Positions 17,885-28,500 of a DNA stretch of 64,000 nucleotides are shown piece after piece (position 1 is the first letter of the stretch; each line of letters begins with the position of its first letter). Origin of the DNA: Desulfobacter sp. (GTDB taxonomy: Bacteria; Desulfobacterota; Desulfobacteria; Desulfobacterales; Desulfobacteraceae); NCBI GenBank assembly GCA_028768545.1, contig CP054838.1:2715001-2779000 (forward strand), given 5' to 3'. The position numbers and the translations under genes are program-made. A model generated the notes under the pieces. That model was given only the letters and a program-made list of their open reading frames with translations. It did no database searches and was not told where the DNA came from.

Positions 17885-20718
17885 ATGACTAAATTTACCG
17901 ATTATAGATGGCTGGCCCTTTTTTTCGGGGCATTCTTTTTTTTATCCGGGTGCCAGGCTGGCCTGGCAGGAACAGATCAGCGGATATATCCTGAAACCTA
18001 TGGTCTGCTGGTTTCTTCTTTAGATCAACAAGAAATGACAATGGACCTGGATCTTAACAGCCCCGGCGTCCAGAAGTATGTGTCAGGCCCCTTGCCCCAG
18101 GGGCTTGACAACGATGCCTGCTTGTTTTTTTTCTGGGATTTTGACATCCCGGATTTTTTTAAAAATACCCCATTGCTCTTGTTTGTTCCGGCCACCCCAT
18201 ACCCCCTGGAAATAAGGGTCAACGGATATTTGGTTTTCTCAAGCGGTGTGATGAACTCCAACACCCGGCTTGACAAATACTATGGAGAGCGTGAATTTAT
18301 TTCCCGGACAATTCTCAACCTTGACGGTAGGAACAGATTAACGATTAAGGCTGTTCCAAGAAAAATCAGAACAGCCCTGCCTAAAATTTTTATGGGCAAG
18401 GCCACAGACGTATCCTCCAAAACAGTCTGGTACTCCATTGGACAATACAGCCTGCCCTTTGGATTTTCTTTGCTCAGTTTTTTTTCTGGTTCATGCTTAT
18501 CATCCTCTGGGCCGGAAACAAGTTTAAAAATTTAAGCCATTTTTATTTTTCCCTGACCTGCCTTTTCTTGGGCATGGCTTATTTGCATATGGGGTTGACC
18601 TCCCCTGACCGGGACGGACTTTTTTTATGGCAATTATCGCGGTTTAGTTTTTCAGCGGCTGGGGTTTGCATTTGTTTTTTCATTTTGGATTTTATCCAGC
18701 TCAAAACATGGACCCGGAAATTTAAAATAAATTTGGCCGTTCTGAGCCTGGTTGCCTTTGCGGGTATCCTTTTTTTTACCCGGGAAAGTATTTATGAGGT
18801 TAAGGCGCTGTTTTTTATTATTTCAAAATGGTTTTTGGGGCCGGTGATGATCATCATCCCCTTGATTCTGATTGTTGATTTTTTTAAGAGCAAACGAAAG
18901 GAATCTTTCATTATTTTAGTCTCTTTTTCCATCACGGCCATTACCGCGTTTCGAGATTTAAGGTTTGATCAAAATTTTATAGAGGCAGAGTTTTGAATGA
19001 TTCCCTTGGGATTTATGGCCATGGAAGTCGGGGTTATCCTGGTGTTGGTTCTTGAACAAAAAAAAATGTTTACCACCATTGCCTCCCAGAAAAAAAATGC
19101 CGAAGCCATGAACCAGCAGTTAATTCAGGCCAAGGAAAGGGCGGAAACCGCCAATGCGGCCAAAAGCCGGTTTCTGGCAACCATGAGTCATGAGATCAGA
19201 ACGCCCATGAACGGTGTCATGGGAATGAACCGGCTGCTTTTGGACACCGCCCTGACCTCTGAACAGGCCGGGTATGCCATGGCAGCGAAGGAGAGTAGCG
19301 AATCCCTGCTGACCCTGATCAATGATATTCTTGATTTTTCAGAAATAGAAGCCGGAAAAATGGATTTGGAAGAGGTTGAGTTTAACCTTCACACTCTGTT
19401 GAATAATTTTATTTATACCATGGGATATCGGGCCCGTGGGAAAAAACTTCAGCTTATATTTGAACCGGATTCTAAAAATCCTGTTTTTGTCAAGGGCGAT
19501 CCGGGCCGCCTGCGACAGGTCTTGACCAATCTTGTGGACAATGCCATTAAATTTACCCCAAAGGGCCATATCCGGGTGGGCACAAAACTCCAAAGCCAAA
19601 CTGCGACCCACCTTGAGATGAAGTTCACCATCCAGGATACTGGCATTGGTATCCCCCAAGAAAAGCAGGGGATGCTGTTCAAGGATTTTACCCAGGTGGA
19701 CTCTTCTGATTCCAGAAAATACGGGGGAACAGGCCTGGGGCTTGCCATCTGCAAACAATTAACAGAACTCATGGGCGGATCTATTCAGGTCAAGAGTGAA
19801 GAAAAAAAAGGCGCTTTGTTTTCTTTTACAATTCAGTTGAAAGCATCTCACCCAAAGCCCTCCTTTAAATCTCCCGATGGGGTGGTCGGATTTAAGGTGT
19901 TGGTCATGGACCCTGTTGGCCACTCGGGCAAACTCATGAAGCAGACCCTTGAATCCTGGTCTTTGCCTGTATGTCTAACCCAGGATGCTGCCGGGGGGAT
20001 TGAAGCTCTAAAAGAGGCTGCTGCCGCAGGTGAGCCCTTTGAGCTTGTCATTTTTGATCCTGACCTTCCTGATATGGACGGCCATGCCCTGGTGAGCATC
20101 CTCAAACAAGTGCACGAGATTTCCACGCTTTCCCTGGTGGTTGTCTCTGCCGCGGGACAGCGGGGCGATGCTGTTTTATATCATGAGATGGGGGTATCTG
20201 CTTATTTTACCCGGCCTGTTATCAATTCCGACCTGTACAATTGCCTGGTCATGATCAAAGAGCAGAAGGAGAAAACAAAAGCAGATCCTTCCGGCCTGAT
20301 CACCCGTCACAGCCTTCAGACCCGTAAAAATGCCCGGTATAAGCTGTTGCTGGTGGAAGACCACCCCATCAATCAGCAGGTGGCAAAAGGAATGCTCAAA
20401 AAGTTGGGATATGATGCCGACCTTGTTTTTGACGGGGCCCAGGCTGTCCGGGCGCTGAAGGAAACCTCATACACCCTGGTGCTCATGGACGTTCAAATGC
20501 CGGTCATGGGCGGATTTGAAGCCACCCGGATCATCCGGGAATCTTCTCCTGGCATTTTGAATCCTGATATCCCCATTATTGCCATGACAGCCAATGCCAT
20601 GGCAGAAGACCGGCAAAAATGCCTGGATGCCGGCATGGATGATTATATCCCCAAACCCATCCGGCCTGAAATGCTCTCTGCGGTTCTTGAAAAATGGATT
20701 TCAAAAGTCCCGTCCTAA
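17885..20718 (+). pseudogene. hybrid sensor histidine kinase, broken by a frameshift and an in-frame stop
   Basis: The parts read as one kinase. A signal segment with an LSGC lipobox-like site comes first, then an extracytoplasmic beta domain and a multi-helix membrane region of the 7TMR-DISM type. After these are HisKA ([10 protein letters not shown]), HATPase ([20 protein letters not shown]), a first receiver ([12 protein letters not shown]) and a second receiver ([22 protein letters not shown]). The frame shifts at a run of eight T near 18480-18488; the second part resumes with MLIILWAGNKF. An in-frame TGA at 18994-18996 follows IEAEF and the same frame continues with [11 protein letters not shown]. 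The soluble kinase part (18997-20718, 573 residues) is open and could be made alone. Homopolymer sequencing error could explain the first lesion. Confidence 0.82.
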
Positions 20719-20833
20719 CGGATTTCTTTTTGTATCTTTACAAGAATCTCCATGAATATTGATTCCTTGCATTGATTTATGATACAAGTGCGCCAAATCA
20801 ATAACCCGAAAATGAGCAGGAATCAGCAAACTT

Positions 20834-20857
20834 AGGGGGATGGCCCCCTCTTTTTTT
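20834..20857 (+). terminator. intrinsic terminator directly upstream of pfaD
   Basis: AGGGGG ATGG CCCCCT is a perfect 6-bp GC stem with a tetraloop, followed by C and seven T. It ends only 14 bp before the pfaD start codon, so it must either end the kinase transcript or act as a leader attenuator for pfaD. Confidence 0.8.
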
Positions 20858-20871
20858 GCCATTAAAAAAAT

Positions 20872-22431
20872 ATGACAATTCAATCTGTTTTACACAAGAT
20901 CATTTCCCAGGTCGGAAGATCTGGATTTATTACAGAATCCAATGGGGAAATCTTTTTTTCCGAAGAAAAAACAATTTCCCTTCCCTTATCTGCCAACCAG
21001 GCGTTTTTGCCTGGGATTGCGCCCCAGGACCTCGGAGATTCGGAGTTTAAAAAGCGTCATGGCCTGATCTATCCCTATGTGGCCGGTGCCATGGCCAATG
21101 GGATCTCTTCAGCAAGTCTTGTCAAAACCATGGCTGAAAACGGGATGGTCGGCTTTTTCGGGGCAGGGGGATTAGGCCTGGGGCAGATTGAGTCAACCAT
21201 TTTGGACCTTAAGTCAAGTCTTAAAGACACCCCTTTTGGGTTTAACCTGATTCACAGCTTGGGGGATCCCGACCATGAGATGGCAACGGTCCGCCTTTAC
21301 CTGGCCCACGGGATTCGCTTGATTTCCGCTGCCGCCTTTATGCGGATGACCCTGCCCCTTGTCTACTATCGGGTCAAGGGAATCCACAGGAATGAAAATA
21401 ATGAGATTGTGGTCCCCAATCAGATCATTGCCAAGGTCTCCAGAATTGAAATTGCAAGGCAGTTCTTTTCACCCCCGCCTGAAAAACTGGTGAATAAGTT
21501 AAAAGAACTCGGGTGGGTGACTTCCGAAGAAGCCCAATTGGCAACCCAGATTCCCATGGCCCAGGATCTTACGGCAGAAGCGGATTCAGGCGGGCATACA
21601 GACAATCGTCCTGCCCTGGCCCTGTTGCCGACCATGATTGCCTTAAAAGAAGAATATATGGAAAAATTTAACTATGATTCTGCCTTGTGTGTGGGTCTGG
21701 CAGGCGGCATTGCCACCCCTGAATCCACGGCAGCAGCCTTTGGCATGGGCGCGGCCTATGTGCTGACAGGGTCGGTGAATCAGTCCTGCGTGGAAGCAGG
21801 GGTTTGTGAGGATATCAGGCGACTGCTTGCCCAGGCGGAACAGGCAGATGTTGCCATGGCCCCGGCAGCGGATATGTTTGAGATCGGAGCCAGGGTCCAG
21901 GTGCTCAAGCGGGGCACCTTGTTTGCCGTGAGGGCGGAAAAACTCTATCAATTGTACAAAACCCATGGGCGGTTTGAAGATATTGATATAAAATTAAGAA
22001 AAGAGATCCAGGAAAAATTTCTTTTGACCACCTTTGAAGAGGCCTGGCAGTCCACCCAATCGTTTTTCCTTGCCCAGGGCAATGAAAAAGAGATTCTCAG
22101 GGCCCAGGCGGATCCCAAGTATAAAATGGCCCTGGTGTTCAGATCCTATCTGGGCCAGTCCTCCAGGTGGGCCATTCAAGGCGATCCCAAGCGGCGCATG
22201 GATTACCAGATCTGGTGCGGACCTGCCATTGGCGCGTTTAATCAATGGACAAAGGGGTCTTTTCTGGAGTCTCATGAAAACAGATTTGCCGCTGAAGTGG
22301 GCCTTAATCTGCTGTACGGCGCCTGTGCCTGTACCCGGGCCTCTTTTCTCAGGGCCCAGGGCATGAGTCTTCCCCCGGGCGCCACAAGAGTTTTTCCCAT
22401 GAAAAAACAAGAGATTCTCTCTTTGATTTAA
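20872..22431 (+). CDS. pfaD: PfaD-type enoyl reductase of polyunsaturated lipid synthesis
   Basis: A 519-residue FMN-dependent TIM-barrel enzyme of the 2-nitropropane dioxygenase-like group. PfaD proteins serve as the enoyl reductase in trans for Pfa synthases. Visible features are MAENGMVGFFGAGGLGLGQ near residue 85, DLTAEADSGGHTDNRPALAL (the flavin/active-site region near residue 227), the phosphate-binding GLAGGIATPESTAAAFGMGA and the C-terminal ACACTRASFLRAQGMSLPPG region typical of PfaD. It lies 120 bp upstream of the multidomain synthase on the same strand. The start lacks a clear ribosome binding site and follows a terminator hairpin. Confidence 0.92.
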   Translation: MTIQSVLHKIISQVGRSGFITESNGEIFFSEEKTISLPLSANQAFLPGIAPQDLGDSEFKKRHGLIYPYVAGAMANGISSASLVKTMAENGMVGFFGAGGLGLGQIESTILDLKSSLKDTPFGFNLIHSLGDPDHEMATVRLYLAHGIRLISAAAFMRMTLPLVYYRVKGIHRNENNEIVVPNQIIAKVSRIEIARQFFSPPPEKLVNKLKELGWVTSEEAQLATQIPMAQDLTAEADSGGHTDNRPALALLPTMIALKEEYMEKFNYDSALCVGLAGGIATPESTAAAFGMGAAYVLTGSVNQSCVEAGVCEDIRRLLAQAEQADVAMAPAADMFEIGARVQVLKRGTLFAVRAEKLYQLYKTHGRFEDIDIKLRKEIQEKFLLTTFEEAWQSTQSFFLAQGNEKEILRAQADPKYKMALVFRSYLGQSSRWAIQGDPKRRMDYQIWCGPAIGAFNQWTKGSFLESHENRFAAEVGLNLLYGACACTRASFLRAQGMSLPPGATRVFPMKKQEILSLI

Positions 22432-22551
22432 GGGCTTGGTTGAATGTAAAACTTTTGTCAATTCCCCTATCAATGGGTGATTTCAGGGGTTTTGACCGGT
22501 ATATTTGGCCCTTAACGTATAAACATTAATTACAAATCTAAAATTGTATCT

Positions 22552-25500
22552 ATGGCACCCAAAAAAACAAATATGATTACCCAGCCCATCGCCATCATCG
22601 GCATGGGCTGTATTTTTCCGGAATCCAGGAATCTTAAGGAATACTGGCATTTGCTTTTCAACGGCATTGATGCCATCAAGCCCATTCCCGAAGACTCCCA
22701 CTGGCAGTTAAAAGACTATTATGATTCTGATCCTGCCTGTCCTGACCATACCTATTGCACCCGGGGCGGATTCATTCCGCCAGTCGCCTTTGACCCCCTG
22801 CGCTACGGCATGCCCCCTAAAAATATCCAAGCCACAGACACCTCCCAGCTTCTCGGGCTTGAGGTGGCCAGGATGGCATTGGCAGACGCCGGATACCCGG
22901 TGGGCAATTCAGATATTCAAGATAAGAAAGTCAATGTGATTCTGGGGGTTACAGGGACCCAGGAGCTGGTGATTCCTCTGGGGGCAAGGCTTGGGCATCC
23001 TGTATGGAAAAAGGCAATGGAGGATGCCGGCATTGATCCTGCCAAGACCCGGGAAATCCTCCAGCGTATGGGCAACGGCTATGCCCAGTGGCAGGAAAAT
23101 TCATTTCCCGGGCTTTTGGGGAATGTGGTTGCCGGAAGGATTGCCAACCGTCTGAACCTTTCGGGCACCAATTGCGTTTCAGATGCGGCCTGCGCAAGTT
23201 CCCTGTCAGCGGTTCATATGGCCATTATGGAACTTGAGTCCGGCCGGTGCGACATGTCCATCACCGGAGGGGTCGATACCCTGAATGATATTTTCATGCA
23301 CATGTGTTTTTCCAAAACCGGGGTGCTTTCCCATACCAGTGATGCAAAACCCTTTTCCAAGGATGCCGACGGTACGGTTTTAGGGGAAGGAATCGGCATG
23401 CTGGTCTTGAAACGGCTGGCAGATGCTGAAAAAGATAAAGACAGAATTTATGCGGTCATCAGGGGGATGGGCACCTCCAGTGACGGTAAAACCTCTGCCG
23501 TGTATGCGCCCGAGGCAAAAGGACAGGTCAGGGCCCTTAAAGAGGCCTATGAAACATCCGGGATTGATCCTTTTTCCGTTGGGTTGATCGAAGCCCACGG
23601 TACAGGAACCCGGGTGGGAGACAAGGTCGAATTTACCGCATTAAAAACCTATTTCAGCGATGGGGCCAGGCACAATACCACGGCAGTGGGATCTGTAAAA
23701 TCCATGATCGGTCACACCAAGGCCTCGGCTGGTGCGGCAGGCCTTATTAAATCTGCCCTGGCCCTTCACCACAAGGTGATTCCCCCCACACTCAAGGCGG
23801 AAGTGCCTGACCCTGAACTGGATATCAATAACTCCGCCTTTTATCTTAATTCAAGTTCAAAACCCTGGATTCAGGCGGGTAAATCTTCTGAGCCCAGACG
23901 TTCAGGCGTTTCCGCCTTTGGGTTTGGCGGATCAAATTTTCATGCCGTGCTTGAAGAATACCAGCCTGAAAAAAGACATGTTTCCTGGGACGGGGCCGTC
24001 CAGATTATTGCGGCTTCAGCAGATGATCTTCAGACCCTCTCCCAAAAGCTTGGGCGTATAAGGGACAAGGTTGCAGCCCATGATGCCGGGGATGAGGTCG
24101 AGTATTCCCAGGCCCTGGCCTGGCAGGCAGGTGAATCCAGACATCAATTTTCCAGCCAGGATGAGTATAGGATCCTGATTCTGGTCTTAAAAAAGGATTG
24201 TTTTTCAGATCTCATGGACCAGGCCCTTGAGGCCATAGACAAACAAGAAGCCCCCATCCCCCCTGTCTTTTTCGGCAAAGGAAAGCCTGACGGGAAACTG
24301 GGCTTTGTTTTTCCGGGGCAGGGAAGTCAGTACACAGGCATGGGAAAATCGCTGATCTCTTTTTTCCCCGAGGCCATGGACGCCTTGAAACTGGGTCAGT
24401 CCTGTATGGAAAAAATTAATCTGGAACCTGAAACCCGGCCCTTATCCGAGTACATTTATCCTCTGCCTGAACATGTGCAGGATAAAAATGAGGCCCAAAA
24501 GGCCCTTCGCAAGACCCAGATTGCCCAGCCTGCCATTGGCGCCGTATCCCTGGCCATGATCCAGATTCTCAAACGGTTTAAGATCGCCCCGGAGATGACA
24601 TGCGGCCACAGCTTTGGGGAATTGTCCGCCCTTTATGCCGCTGGCTGGATGGATCAAAAAAGTTTTCTTGAGCTTTCCGCAGCCAGGGGCTATCAGATGG
24701 CCCAGGCCGGTAAACAAGGGGAGGACCCCGGCAGTATGCTGGCGATCCAGGCCCCCATTGAAACCATCCAGGCTCTTGTTGAAAAACATGGACTGGATCT
24801 GGTGCTGGCCAATAAAAATTCTCATACCCAGGGTGTGTTGTCCGGCAGTACAAGTCAGATCGATAGGGCAAAAAAAATCTGTAAACAGGAAAAGGTCCGG
24901 GCTGTGAAACTTCCTGTGGCAGCCGCCTTTCACAGCGCCCTTGTTGAAAAGGCAACAGGTCCGTTCAAGGATTTTCTGTCCAAAAAGATATTAACCCCCA
25001 CCCATGTTGATGTATTGTCCAATACCACGGGCAAATCCTATCCCCGGAATAAAAAAGAGAGCAAGGATCTGCTTGGCAACCAGCTCATGCATCCGGTAAA
25101 TTTTATTGACGACATTGAATACATGCATGAAAAAGGGGTTTCCACATTTCTTGAAATTGGCCCTAAAACCGTTCTTTCAGGTCTGATCCGGTCCATTTTA
25201 AAGGATGAAAAAATTCAGGCCTGGGCCCTGGACAACGCGTCGGGCAAAGATTCAGGTCTTCATGACCTGGGCACAGCCTTGTGCCGGGTGGCTGCCAGTG
25301 GATACGGTGTTGATCTTAGGTGCTGGGAAGATCCCGCACTGGAACCTGAAATTCAAAAAATGAAACTCATGCTCAGCGGTGCCAATCCAAAGCCTGAGGA
25401 AAAAAGTATCCCCCCTGTGGCTCAGCCCTTGGCCCCTGAGGCACAGCCCTTACCCCTTGAGGTAACCCAAGATAAAAATCTGGAAGAATCAGGTCCTTGC

Positions 25501-28500
25501 CCGGATGTTCAAAACAATCTCCCATTGGATCTGTCTGACAAACAAGGAAATATTATGACACCCTCTTCACATCCCCATACAACTAACCCTCAATCTTCTT
25601 TGGGCCCTCAAAATGTGGACCTGCTTCAAAAGGGTCTTGAAACCATGCAGCAGCTCCAGGCCCAGACGGCCCGGGCCCATGAAAAATTTTTGGAAACACA
25701 GGTCCAGGCCAGCCAGACCCTGGCTGCCATGATGGAACAGACCCGGGGCATTGCACCGGACAATTCATATCCCAAGGCGCAATATCCGGCCCCTGTAACA
25801 CCGGTGCCAGAACCCGTTGTGACCGAGGAAAGACCACGTTCGCAAATGCCCACGCCCCTGGAGAGCGATATTCCCCAAACAGCCGTACCTTCTGCTAAGG
25901 CCTTTGTCCCTGAAACACCTCAGATGCCTTTAACGGATTCTGAGCCGCCAATGTCTGTAAAGCCGATTTTGTTTGAGATCGTCAGCAGGTTAACCGGGTT
26001 TCCCCAGGAGATGCTTGAACCGGACATGGACATTGAATCTGATCTGGGCATTGATTCCATTAAAAAAGTGGAAATTATTTCAGAACTTGAAAAACAGATG
26101 CCGGCCGGTCAGACATTATCTTCGGACCATCTGTCTTCCGTTCGTACCCTCAAAGATATCTATGGGGCCATGGCAGGGGACGATGCATCAGAAACTGAGA
26201 CCGTTATACCGAACAAAGGGGCTGAGCCCACCCCTGCCGAGAACGCGTCAGAAAAAGCGCTCCGGACATTGGAGGTGCTTGTGAATATTATCAGTGATCT
26301 GACTGGGTTTCCAACACAGATGCTGGAACCTGAGATGAATCTTGAGTCAGATCTCGGCATTGACTCTATCAAGCGGGTTGAAATTTTATCCCAAATGGAA
26401 CAGGAGCTGCCCGGGATTCGAACCATATCACCCGATGACATGGGGAGACTCAAAACCATCCAGGACATTGTCCAATTCCTTATTCCGGCTGAACAAACGG
26501 GGGTCTCCAACCCTCCTAAAAAAAAAACTTCGCCTGATGCCGTAAAAGAGGAGGCTCTTCCCTTAAGGTCGGCCCCGGGCGGAATTGTTCGCCAGGAGAT
26601 TGTACTCAATCAATATCCCACAAATCAGATCCGGTTCTACAATGGATCCCGGATTGAACTGCCATGGGACAAAACAGTCTACCTGACCCGGGACAAGGCC
26701 GGCATTGCCCAAGCCTTTAAACAGGAATTTGAAAAACTGGAAATTAAGGCCGCGCTTATTGATATCAGCGGGGAAACAATATCTGACCTTCCTGACGCCG
26801 CAGGCCTTGTCCTTGTGCCAAACGCCTTTGATCCTCTGGATGATGCCCCGTCTTTTTTGGTGTCTGCCTTTGGACTTGCCAGTAAAAATTGTGGGTTTCT
26901 GGAAGCGTCTGCAAAGAAAAAAGGCAGCTTTTTTGCCACAATCAGTTTTTCAGGCGGCAGTTTCGGGTTTGACGGGGGGGCGCCTGGAATAAATCCAATG
27001 TACGGGGGCCTGGCCGGTTTGACCAAAACGGCGGACCTTGAATGGAAAACCGTATTGTGCAGGGCTCTGGATATGCCGGCAAGCATAGAAAAAGTCAAGG
27101 AAAATGCAGAGGCCGCCGTTGCCCTGATGCTGACCCATGGTGGTGTTGAAATGGGGCTTGACGGAGAACAATGCGCTATTCCTGCTCTGCAAATAAAAAA
27201 AATACCCTCTGAACCCTTATCTTTAGGCCCCCGTGATGTTGCCGTGATCACGGGCGGGGCCAAAGGGGTGACCGCTGAATGCGCCCTGGCCCTGGCCAAA
27301 GCCTGTTCCCCGCGCATTGTGCTTTTGGGCCGTTCTCCCTCTCCTTTTAAGGAGCCTGAATGGATCCAGGATCTCACAGACCCAGGCGAGATGAAAAAAG
27401 CGATTCTGGCCCAGGGAGCCGCCGGCGAAAAACCCACCCCCGCCCAAATTGAAAAAGAGTATCAGGCCATTCTTTCAAACCGGTGCATCCAGGAAAATAT
27501 TGACCGTATCAAGGCTTGGTCCCCCCAGGTTGAGTATTATTCGGCTGATATCCGGGACAAGGGCCAGGTGGATAAGATTTTTACCCGAATCACCTCTGCT
27601 TTAGGACCTATCGCCGCCGTTATTCACGGGGCAGGCGTGGTTGAAGACAAACGGATTGCCGAAAAAAAGATGGACCCGTTTAAACGGGTCTTTGAGACAA
27701 AAGTGACAGGGCTTGATGCCATTTTAGGGGCAATCAATGATCAAACCCTTCGTTATCTTGTTTTATTCTCTTCGGTTGCGGCCAGAATGGGAAATCCCGG
27801 GCAATGCGACTATGCCATGGCCAACGAGGTCTTGAATAAAAAAGCCCAGACCTTGGCCAAGGAACAGCCTCAAATACGTGTGTTGTCGCTGAACTGGGGG
27901 CCCTGGGACGGCGGCATGGTCAATGACAGCTTAAAGCGCGAGTTTGCAAGGCGGGGAGTGGATCTTATTCCCCAGACCCTGGGTGCCGATCAGATGGTCC
28001 GGGAAATGGGTAATCCGGATCACCATTGTGTTGAGGTGGTCATCGGTGGGGGGATGAACCCTGAGCCGTCTGAAAAAAAAACGGTGTTGAACAGGGCCAT
28101 GACCCAGATCCTGGGACCCAGCGCAAGTCCGATTATCAATGATCACAGAATCAATCATGACCCTGTTGTTCCCTTTGCCATGATAACAGACCTTTTGGCC
28201 TGTGCCGGGGAAAAGAATAATCCAGGCCTGAAATTTTCAGGGATGGAGGAGATGAGGCTTTTAAAGGGGATTGTGCCGGGACGAGACGAGTTTTTAGTTC
28301 AGGTGGATCTGGGCAAATGCATACCCAAGCAAAACATGTATTATGCGCCGGCAGCCCTGTCATCCGGGGACAAGGGGGAGATTGTCCATGCCAGGGCCAA
28401 ATTGCTCTTGGAAAATACCTTGCCTGAGCCTCCGGTGTTGTCCAAGGCTGCTTTCATGGATTTAAAACCCTATGCCCTGTCTGTTGAACAGGCATATGAT

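Noticed and set aside
18994-18996. In-frame TGA in the hybrid kinase as a selenocysteine codon
   Set aside because: selC is present, but the codon lies in a hydrophobic membrane region, no stable hairpin at the right distance was seen, and a frameshift lies upstream. A nonsense mutation (Trp codon TGG expected) is simpler.
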